A stretch of DNA of 27,794 nucleotides from a virus: IMG/VR virus record IMGVR_UViG_3300036715_000697, positions 1 through 27,794 of that record. The stretch is one strand, 5' to 3'. Of this stretch, positions 21,953 to 27,794 are shown one piece after another; position 1 is the first letter of the stretch; the number at the start of each line of letters is the position of its first letter. The notes under the pieces are model-generated. The model had not been told where the DNA came from and ran no database searches. It worked only from the letters and a program-made list of their open reading frames with translations. A program made the translations under genes and the position numbers.

Positions 21953-22293
21953 AAACAGTGACTTTCGATGAAACAACTCACGCGATAGTGCCGAAAAAAC
22001 TGACTGATAATATGATACAAGTTTATAACCAGTCAGTTGCAAATTGGGAGGGATTTATTCCTGCTATTGAAAAAGCTATTGCAGCAGCACCACCATACAA
22101 ATCTGTTGAAGTCAGCGATATGGTTTGGATACCTTGCAGCAAGCGATTGCCAGAAAAAAGGGCGAGATGTTTGTGCTTAACTGAAGATGGAGATATAGAA
22201 GTTAGAAAATTTTGCTTACATAAATTTGCTGGCGCTCGTACAAGGCAAGTCACATACTGGATGGAGCTACCTTCAGCACCAAAGGGGGAGTAG
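21949..22293 (+). CDS. DUF551-like protein
   Basis: I start it at ATG 21949 (overlapping the previous stop); the longer frame would begin inside the upstream gene. Within 114 residues, the C-terminal part has WIPCSKRLPEKRARCLCLTE (about 60-79) and VTYWMELPSAP (about 101-111), the two signature strands of DUF551, a small phage and prophage domain of unknown activity. The first 50 residues are a helical extension. The gene's 3' end carries an 18-base repeat that recurs one gene later. Confidence 0.72.
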   Translation: MKTVTFDETTHAIVPKKLTDNMIQVYNQSVANWEGFIPAIEKAIAAAPPYKSVEVSDMVWIPCSKRLPEKRARCLCLTEDGDIEVRKFCLHKFAGARTRQVTYWMELPSAPKGE

Positions 22294-22451
22294 ATGAACA
22301 TGACACTTTTCTTTGCTGGTCTTTATCTGTCAGAAGGCTGGTATTCAAAATGGGAAAACGATGGAAGTCTTTACGCGAAAGCCAGAGCGATTGTTCTATT
22401 TGACCGAGTAATCACCGAGCGTACCCCATATTTTTCAGCACCAAAGGGGGA
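22272..22451 (+). repeat. 18-base direct repeat flanking a one-gene cassette
   Basis: TTCAGCACCAAAGGGGGA is at 22272-22289 and 22434-22451, exactly 162 bases apart, the length of the 53-aa gene including its stop. Each copy encodes the SAPKG tail of the preceding gene and supplies a GGGGGA ribosome binding site followed within 12 bases by ATGAAC. This arrangement fits insertion or duplication of a single-gene cassette by recombination at the repeat. Confidence 0.7.
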
Positions 22452-22455
22452 ATAA
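22294..22455 (+). CDS. Small protein in a repeat-flanked cassette (53 aa)
   Basis: GGGGGAG lies just before ATG 22294. The 53 residues (MNMTLFFAGLYLSEGWYSKWE...) begin with a hydrophobic stretch and end with FSAPKGE, the same last residues as the DUF551-like gene. The start is one base after the preceding stop codon. The ending may derive from the repeat that mediated its acquisition. Function unknown. Confidence 0.55.
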   Translation: MNMTLFFAGLYLSEGWYSKWENDGSLYAKARAIVLFDRVITERTPYFSAPKGE

Positions 22456-22457
22456 TA

Positions 22458-22675
22458 ATGAACGCTGAATATTTACTTTTATCGATGTTTAACAAGCCAA
22501 TGCTTACGTTAGCAGAAGTATGCAGCATTGTTGGTGTAGAGGTCACTACTGCTCACGTGATGCGATCTAAGGGTACATTCCCAATCCCTAGCGCGGAAAG
22601 TCGGGAACCCGCCTCATGGCTGATGTGCGCGACGTGGCAATTTACATGGACGAAGCAAGGAAAACTGCGACTTGA
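22458..22675 (+). pseudogene. Frameshifted PrtN-like (pyocin activator family) regulator/excisionase
   Basis: From ATG 22458 the frame gives MNAEYLLLSMFNKPMLTLAEV ... SKGTFPIPSAES, the helix-turn-helix half of PrtN-like proteins. The expected C-terminal strand and helix are then found one base out of register: GTRLMADVRDVAIYMDEARK, ending at TGA 22673-22675. A net -1 (or +2) change must lie between about 22592 and 22612. Without it the original frame runs on as unrelated sequence through a repeat region to 22763. PrtN-like proteins beside tyrosine integrases in prophages usually act as excisionase-like or activator proteins. Either the gene is broken, or there is a sequencing error or a programmed shift; no slippery heptamer is evident. 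Confidence 0.6.
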
Positions 22676-22887
22676 TTACGGATTTATTACGGATTACGGA
22701 AATGCTCTCATAGGTAAAACATGTCTTATTTCGTCCAATCCATCATGGGGGCGGTACAGATAGTGCGTTTTGGATTTACGGGGATTTCCCCTATGAGAGC
22801 GGTCATTTTTAAATTGCTCAATCTTATTAAAACTTACTCAATCTTATGCTATCTTACGCGCTCACTACGGATTTATTACGGATTTAT
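22676..22887. repeat. Repeat cluster upstream of integrase (Int/Xis-binding or attP-like)
   Basis: Three nested repeat pairs lie between the PrtN-like gene and the integrase. A 19-base direct repeat TACGGATTTATTACGGATT is at 22677-22695 and 22866-22884, itself containing two TTACGGATT-like units. An 11-base perfect inverted repeat is formed by GCTCTCATAGG 22704-22714 and CCTATGAGAGC 22790-22800. An 11-base direct repeat, CTCAATCTTAT, is at 22817-22827 and 22837-22847, 20 bases apart and so on the same helix face. A GGGG-ATTT-CCCC element is at 22780-22791. Such clusters beside integrase genes usually hold arm-type integrase and excisionase sites; no core site can be fixed without the host junction. 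Confidence 0.6.
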
Positions 22888-23901
22888 ATGGCGCGGATTG
22901 TGCAAAAAGGTTTATCGTGGGTTGTGGACATACGCCGCAAAGGTCATAAGTCTATCAGCAAAAGCTTTCCGACCAAAGGGAAGGCGCAAGTTTGGGCGCG
23001 TGAGATAGAATCACAGATGGACGCGATGACGTTTAAAGATGCCAGGGGATTAACTGGCGTAACTGTCAAAGACTTGATAGAACGTTACCAGAAAGAAATA
23101 GGCGGGATTAAGGAGTTTAGGCGAACTAAAACCTATGAGCTTGAAATGTGGAAAACGACACACGGACATTTCACTATGGCAGAATTAACCGATAGTGTAT
23201 TAATTGATTGGGCGAAGGAACGAGCCAAGACGGTAACAGGCGCGACCATAGCCGTGAGTTTGGCGTACCTTGGTGCAGTTATCAAGACCGCAAAAGAGCT
23301 TTGGAGAATGCCCGTTGATGTGACTATTTGCAAGTCTGCTACGGCAAGCCTAAAGTATCTTGGCGTATCAGCAAAGAGCAAGCACCGAGAGCGCCGTCCG
23401 ACTCAGAAAGAAATTGACGATATTTGTCTGTTCTTTACTGTGAAGCGTAAGCAGAAAGTGCCAATGGAGGATTTGATACTGTTTGCGATAGAAACAGCGA
23501 TGAGGTTAGGTGAAATCATCAATCTGAAATTGGAAGATTTGAACGTGCAAGATAAGACGATCATCATCAGGAATCGCAAGCATCCGACAGAGAAACAGGG
23601 CAACGATCAGGAGGTGCTGTTACTTGGTGAAGCATTCAATATTGTAATGAGGCAGAAACAGACGGATGAGCGAATATTCCCAATTGCAGAAGGCATGCCA
23701 AGCAGTCTATTCCCTCGGGCATGTAAAGAGCTTGGCATTATTGACCTAAGATTCCACGACCTACGCCATGAAGGTGTAAGCCGCTTCTTTGAGCAAGGCT
23801 ATAGAATTGAGCAAGTGAGTTTATTGTCGGGGCATCGTGATCTTAAAATGTTAATGAGATATACGCACGTCAAAGCGAAGGACTTACACCCACGACAATA
23901 G
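22888..23901 (+). CDS. int: Tyrosine recombinase phage integrase
   Basis: I choose ATG 22888 (337 aa) because MARIVQKGLSWVVDIRRKGHK is the usual start of this family; the upstream ATG 22846 adds 14 unusual residues encoded by repeat DNA. Residues 1-50 are the arm-binding domain, about 58-160 the core-binding SAM-like domain, and 170-337 the catalytic domain. All active-site residues are present: R206 (AMRLGEI), K231 (RNRKH), H290 and R293 (HDLRHE), H316 (SGHRD) and the nucleophile Y325 (MRYTHVK). It would recombine attP with a host attB to set up lysogeny. The weak ribosome site (ACGGA) suggests low expression. Confidence 0.92.
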   Translation: MARIVQKGLSWVVDIRRKGHKSISKSFPTKGKAQVWAREIESQMDAMTFKDARGLTGVTVKDLIERYQKEIGGIKEFRRTKTYELEMWKTTHGHFTMAELTDSVLIDWAKERAKTVTGATIAVSLAYLGAVIKTAKELWRMPVDVTICKSATASLKYLGVSAKSKHRERRPTQKEIDDICLFFTVKRKQKVPMEDLILFAIETAMRLGEIINLKLEDLNVQDKTIIIRNRKHPTEKQGNDQEVLLLGEAFNIVMRQKQTDERIFPIAEGMPSSLFPRACKELGIIDLRFHDLRHEGVSRFFEQGYRIEQVSLLSGHRDLKMLMRYTHVKAKDLHPRQ

Positions 23902-24051
23902 GAATCACAATCCCGTTAACATTGAGTGTTCATCGGGCTTCCAGAGGTTATTTTCTAAAACGATTTTGGAATGGGCTAAAAATCTCCCTATGAAGAATGG
24001 TTAGTTTTAGAAAGTTTTTAGCGTATTATTATGAATTAATTTGGAGGAATC
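23902..24051. other. Integrase 3' flank with TTTCTAAAAC/GTTTTAGAAA inverted repeat
   Basis: This 150-base stretch has no gene. A perfect ten-base inverted repeat is formed by 23952-23961 and 24004-24013, separated by 42 bases; related CTAAAA strings (CTAAAAA at about 23976) lie between. It could be a further recombination-protein binding site or part of attP, since the att site may lie on either side of an integrase gene. A strong GGAGG site precedes the next gene. Confidence 0.45.
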
Positions 24052-24195
24052 ATGAAGCCAACTAAAGAACAAATCGAAGAGTATATCAACGCAGCAGATG
24101 ATGAACTCGGGCCGAATTGTACAGACGCATGGGTTGAAGAGGTTAGAAAGTATCTGCGTGATTGGGTTGCGGATATTGATGGTCGTTGTTCTTAA
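24052..24195 (+). CDS. Small acidic helical protein (47 aa)
   Basis: TTTGGAGGAAT is an excellent ribosome site before ATG 24052. The 47 residues begin MKPTKEQIEEYINAADDELG and contain CTDAWVEEVRKYLRDWVADID, an amphipathic, acidic, helical protein with two cysteines. No helix-turn-helix is apparent. It stands alone between integrase and lipoprotein genes. Function unknown; its strong site suggests it is made in quantity, for example from the prophage. Confidence 0.6.
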   Translation: MKPTKEQIEEYINAADDELGPNCTDAWVEEVRKYLRDWVADIDGRCS

Positions 24196-24268
24196 GGCGG
24201 CGCAGTACATACAAGTGCACAAATGCAGCTAAATACAGATGGTAGTTATTCTTGGAAGTAGAAAATAA

Positions 24269-24284
24269 CTTATCTTTGGATAAG
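24269..24284 (+). terminator. Short AT-rich hairpin before the lipoprotein gene
   Basis: CTTATC (24269-24274) pairs with GATAAG (24279-24284) around TTTG, followed by AATATTTATT. The stem is only six weak pairs, so it is at best a marginal terminator after the 47-aa gene; it may equally affect translation of the following gene. Confidence 0.3.
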
Positions 24285-24303
24285 AATATTTATTAAGGAT
24301 GAT

Positions 24304-24621
24304 ATGAGCTACAAACAAATAATTGTCATCATTGGATTTGGTCTGGCAGTGATGTTTCTTGCCGCAGTATCTTCATGCACATCAAAAGCAGAAGAACCGC
24401 CAAAGAAAAAATTCAGCCACAAAGACGTTCAAGGTGAATTTAGATCAAAGCAATTTACGATTGACGAACACGAGCATATTACTGTATTCGATGTACCAGA
24501 TCGGTATGAGCCGCATCGATGCTGGGTATGGACAAGCGATAAAACCAATACTTCCCATATGAAATGCGATGACGATCCACAATCGAGCATCCCCGATAAT
24601 ATGGGAACGCTCGATAATTAA
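24304..24621 (+). CDS. Putative lipoprotein (105 aa)
   Basis: The 105-residue protein starts with MSYKQIIVIIGFGLAVMFLA, a signal-like hydrophobic segment, and then a lipobox-like VSSC with the cysteine at about position 25. The mature part is polar (SKAEEPPKKKFSHKDVQGEF) and contains two more cysteines (HRCWVW, HMKCDDD) suitable for a disulfide in the periplasm. The start has an AAGGA site. It converges with the large virion gene, four bases apart. Small lipoproteins next to integrase genes are often superinfection-exclusion (lysogenic conversion) factors. That is inferred by analogy; a spanin Rz1 is unlikely because it lacks a proline-rich tail and an Rz partner. Confidence 0.6.
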   Translation: MSYKQIIVIIGFGLAVMFLAAVSSCTSKAEEPPKKKFSHKDVQGEFRSKQFTIDEHEHITVFDVPDRYEPHRCWVWTSDKTNTSHMKCDDDPQSSIPDNMGTLDN

Positions 24622-24625
24622 TTAC

Positions 24626-27600
24626 CTATTTTATTTCGTCAATTGACTGTTTTTGATCCTCGGTAGCATGTTGGTACATCTTCTTATATGAGCCTGTTGA
24701 CATCGGTTTTGAAGGATTCTGAGCGCGATTAATTGCCCCTATAGCTTCTTTCGGTGACATGCCAATATCAATCAGTAACTCCCTCGCCTTATCTTCATCG
24801 CCTTCTTTTAATGCTCGTTTAACATCTGGCATGGCATTGACTTTACGATCTTGGAAGTCGCGCATCACTTTGTACTCTTCAGCCAATTCATCGCCGCCAG
24901 TGACTTTGCTATAAGTTAATCCGACGAATGGACCTAGTGCTTTTTTCTTGTCTATGTCATCAGCCTTACCTGCAGCGATATCCTTAAAGGCAACTAATTG
25001 ATCATAAGGGATTTGCGCCTTCATAAAGTGCCAAGCCGCTTTACCGATCTGGATACCTGCCGCATCATGGTCACCGTAGATAGAATGATCGAAATTATCC
25101 TTACCGGTAATTGCCTGAAATCCACCGCTAACCATAGGCGACAGCTTACTACCAAGAAGTTTCGCTGCCGTGCTAAGTGATGAATAGGCTTCCAGTTCTT
25201 CACCAACTTTACCAAATGGAACCCGAACATAGATCGTGCTTCCATCCTTATCATCGCCAAGTCGCGCGCGGTTACGATGCCCTTCGGGATTATGACCTTG
25301 TGGTGTCAGTGATTCCAATGATGTAAATGGATGGCTGACGATATCAATCAAGGATTTACTTTTCAGTTCATTGAAGCGCTCGCCAAATTTATCCAGTTGA
25401 TCGGCCCAGGTCTTATGTGTTTCTTCATTCTCAAAATAAGCCTGAACAATTGCATTTGCCGCATAAGCAAGCGCAATATCAAGGACAACAGTTTGACGCG
25501 CTTTGGATTTTGCAATCTTCTTAGCTTGAGACAAAGTATCATCACCAGACTTGTTCGCTTCAGCATCAGCCTTGCCAATCGCCTTTGCCGCTTCGACTGC
25601 CGCCGCCTTAATCATGGCCTGGCGATTTGGAGGAAGCCCGTTGACCATATCTTTCATCAGGCCCATATTGCCAAGAGTGAATGAGCGCGAGAACATTACT
25701 GTATTGGCTATCTCCCTCGCATATTGCCCCATGGCTTCAGCAGGCAATGCGCCAGCATAGCGGTTCGCCATGTGCGAGGCTAATGTCGTGGCCGTGTATT
25801 CATCAAGCCCCTTATTGATTAGGCTAGTCTTGATCGTGACAGCAAGTCCCATTTGTAAATCAGCAATCCGGTTCCAAAGTAAAGTACCGTGCCAGAAGTC
25901 GCCAGCCTTATCCACGCCAGCGCGCACCTTGTCGCCAGCCTGTTTATTAATCAAGTCAACCGCCGAACCTAAAGCCTTTGCTGTCCAGCTCTTGCCGACT
26001 TCCATGCTTGATCCGTCAGCAATACCGTTGATATCCGCATTGAAGCCACGACCTCCAAGCGGAACTAGGCCATGTGCGATAAAGTCTTTCATGATCGCGT
26101 CATTCTGCTTGGCTTGATGCCCAACAACAAAGGTATAAATCCCCAACGTAGCCAGATTCTTACCTGCATCAGCTTTCGATACTGACGTTAACATGGCGGG
26201 AGCAGACCGGCCATATTCAACGGCTAAGTGAATGGCTGGCGACATCATAATCAAGCCCATGGATTTAGACTTGAGATTCATGATCGCCTGATAGCCAGGT
26301 AAAGATTCCCGATTCAGCACGGCACGCAATGGGCCTTCAAATTCCTTGCTGATATACAGTGGAACCCGCTTGGTAATCACATCACCGTTTTCATCTAGTC
26401 GAGCGCGCATCTTGCCCGTATCGGGATCTTCTATCATTTCAACTGATGTTTTACGCAAAGCAGGATGATCCATGGTGAAGTAATTTTTGTCACCGGCTTT
26501 GTACTCGGATACCGCATCGACACCAGTAGATTCCCCGATAGCTTTTACCTGATTGACTAACTCACGACCAGCGACAGCCGACTCTAATCGTGCCATCGCC
26601 ATCGGCATAGTGCGGATATTCCTAACAATAGTCGCCGTCTTACCTTCCTCATTCATACCTTGGGCTGCGGCTTCCGTTTCTGCACTTGTCAAATACTTGC
26701 GTTGCTTCAGACTGCTTGCATTGGTGCGAAGATTTCTTGCGTCCTTGCTTCCTTCAAATGGGCCGCCTGACTGTGGCATATGCAAACGACCGTCTGCGTC
26801 AACTAACATGACCATGCGCGGTGTCCAGTAGGCGACACCTTCACCGTCAAACATGCCGTTATCCGTGGCACGTTTTAACAGATGCTCACCATAGGCATGC
26901 AGAAACTCAACAACTTGACGCTCTCTTGGCTCTAGGCTATTCAATCCCTTGTCTTGAGATGTAACACCATCGCGTCGCAGATCATTTTCCTGATCGGCAG
27001 CATCCCACATTTTTTCTTGCTGCTCTTTGGTAAATTCCTTGACGATAATTTCGTCAAACTTATTCCATTGCTGGCGTGCTTGACGGCCTGCATCGGCAAA
27101 CTTCGTAGCGACTACCTGCGCCGATTCAGATCCCATTGACATAGGAATAACAGCAGTACCGATACGGTCTAGCGGGGATTTGATGAACTCAGCTGGAACC
27201 CTGAGAATTTTACTCAGCATTCCTTTGACTTTGCTTGCTGAATTTTCAGGTGTTACGCCTTCATTGCGTGGTGCAAATTCATCTTGTGCTTCGCGTTGTG
27301 GACTAAATTTTGACTCTATTTTTCTTTGCGGAAGGCCATTCTTGCCATCATCATGGTGCGACGATTGTTCTTCAGCAAGGATTCGACTTCGGATGGTGTC
27401 AGTCGGTTTGTAGTTGGCGAGGTAACGGGCCTCTGATTCTGTGAGCGCGTCGAATCCATAGCCTTTTGAGGATTTGAATTGTTGCTCGATGTCGCCATGT
27501 TTTTCACGAATATTCCCTAATGTCTTATCAGACAGGCTTATTTTGGCACTGTACTGCTTTCCTGTCAATGTCGCCGATCCAATGACATGACCACCGTTTC

Positions 27601-27794
27601 TTTCAATATGATCTGAAAGTGCAGCAAATGTACCACCTTGCGTCACAGTATCATCAACCAAGAAGTATGACTTTCCTTGTTCAACTTCACCGTCAAATTC
27701 GGGACGATTAAATATGCGATCAAGTCCAGATAGTCCAGTACGTTTTGGGCTAGTTGATTGATAGATAGTTTCACCAACTTGATGGCCTAATTCT
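24626..27794 (-). CDS. Large polyvalent virion protein with phosphoribosyltransferase-like domain, N-terminus beyond right edge
   Basis: The frame is open to the right edge, giving 1055 visible residues; TTG 27661 is an internal codon, not the start. Visible residues 1-105 look like a type I phosphoribosyltransferase: the hydrophobic strand SYFLVDD leads into VDDTVTQGGT (about 46-55), the PRPP-binding loop, followed by a helix (FAALSDHIERNGG) and the strand VIGSATL. The middle (about 190-600) is helical, with segments like VAYWTPRMVML and MGLIMMSPAIHLAVEYGRSAP. The C-terminal third is Ala- and Lys-rich with a hydrophobic MVNGLPPNRQAMIKAAAVEA region and the YVRVPFGKVGEELEAY motif, reminiscent of the PLxRFG/LPD-type ends of giant phage proteins. 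Such proteins are packaged and injected with DNA. The enzyme target is unknown. Confidence 0.8.
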   Translation of the reverse strand, partial: ELGHQVGETIYQSTSPKRTGLSGLDRIFNRPEFDGEVEQGKSYFLVDDTVTQGGTFAALSDHIERNGGHVIGSATLTGKQYSAKISLSDKTLGNIREKHGDIEQQFKSSKGYGFDALTESEARYLANYKPTDTIRSRILAEEQSSHHDDGKNGLPQRKIESKFSPQREAQDEFAPRNEGVTPENSASKVKGMLSKILRVPAEFIKSPLDRIGTAVIPMSMGSESAQVVATKFADAGRQARQQWNKFDEIIVKEFTKEQQEKMWDAADQENDLRRDGVTSQDKGLNSLEPRERQVVEFLHAYGEHLLKRATDNGMFDGEGVAYWTPRMVMLVDADGRLHMPQSGGPFEGSKDARNLRTNASSLKQRKYLTSAETEAAAQGMNEEGKTATIVRNIRTMPMAMARLESAVAGRELVNQVKAIGESTGVDAVSEYKAGDKNYFTMDHPALRKTSVEMIEDPDTGKMRARLDENGDVITKRVPLYISKEFEGPLRAVLNRESLPGYQAIMNLKSKSMGLIMMSPAIHLAVEYGRSAPAMLTSVSKADAGKNLATLGIYTFVVGHQAKQNDAIMKDFIAHGLVPLGGRGFNADINGIADGSSMEVGKSWTAKALGSAVDLINKQAGDKVRAGVDKAGDFWHGTLLWNRIADLQMGLAVTIKTSLINKGLDEYTATTLASHMANRYAGALPAEAMGQYAREIANTVMFSRSFTLGNMGLMKDMVNGLPPNRQAMIKAAAVEAAKAIGKADAEANKSGDDTLSQAKKIAKSKARQTVVLDIALAYAANAIVQAYFENEETHKTWADQLDKFGERFNELKSKSLIDIVSHPFTSLESLTPQGHNPEGHRNRARLGDDKDGSTIYVRVPFGKVGEELEAYSSLSTAAKLLGSKLSPMVSGGFQAITGKDNFDHSIYGDHDAAGIQIGKAAWHFMKAQIPYDQLVAFKDIAAGKADDIDKKKALGPFVGLTYSKVTGGDELAEEYKVMRDFQDRKVNAMPDVKRALKEGDEDKARELLIDIGMSPKEAIGAINRAQNPSKPMSTGSYKKMYQHATEDQKQSIDEIK

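Noticed and set aside
22592-22612. Programmed -1 ribosomal frameshift in the PrtN-like gene
   Set aside because: No X XXY YYZ slippery heptamer is in the right register and no clear downstream pseudoknot was seen; a mutation or sequence error is simpler.
24007-24222. Minus-strand 71-aa open frame
   Set aside because: It lies opposite the 47-aa gene, which has a much better ribosome site and plausible helical protein; the minus product is Cys/Ile-rich with no start signal.

Overview
The window is a stretch of a tailed bacteriophage genome (class Caudoviricetes), most likely a short-tailed temperate phage of a beta- or gammaproteobacterium. The evidence is a P22-type portal, an N4-gp56/DUF4043-like capsid protein, a terminase pair, a primase-helicase, a tyrosine integrase, and accessory families typical of proteobacterial phages (DUF2591/NinX, DUF551, DUF1566-like, PrtN-like). 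The host assignment is inference from gene families only. No host genes, rRNA or tRNA were seen. Both edges cut through minus-strand phage genes, so the genome continues on both sides.

Layout: (1) Positions 1-12170, minus strand, are the late structural operon, transcribed right to left: small and large terminase, portal, two small proteins, scaffold, major capsid protein, decoration-like protein, a small protein, a head-tail adaptor, then beta-rich tail or appendage proteins including a LamG-like one. Five junctions use the same one-base TAATG stop/start overlap. (2) Positions 12178-12670 are a divergent control region with a repeated inverted/direct repeat array and hairpins. (3) Positions 12671-15401, plus strand, hold small unknown early genes, two of them membrane proteins, and a 325-aa unknown protein followed by a strong intrinsic terminator. 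(4) Positions 15440-15910 form a second repeat- and palindrome-rich gap just before the primase-helicase; it is a candidate replication origin or operator region. (5) Positions 15911-22455 contain the primase-helicase and a train of small accessory genes, most joined by ATGA overlaps. Several encode coiled coils that share a repeated RLQSEC-type segment. (6) Positions 22458-24621 are the integration module: a frameshifted PrtN-like regulator or excisionase, a 212-base region dense in direct and inverted repeats, the integrase, a 47-aa protein and a lipoprotein. (7) Positions 24626-27794, minus strand, are the C-terminal 1055 residues of a very large protein whose visible N-terminal part carries a phosphoribosyltransferase-type PRPP loop; it looks like an injected, 'polyvalent' virion protein.

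If the genome is circular or circularly permuted, the late operon running off the left edge would wrap around and end in this large virion gene at the right, with the integration module between the end of the late genes and the early genes. The most useful items to follow up are the PRTase-bearing polyvalent protein, the broken PrtN-like gene beside an att-like repeat cluster, a motif shared upstream of terminase and capsid genes, the two repeat-rich gaps, and the absence of a recognisable repressor in a phage that has an integrase.
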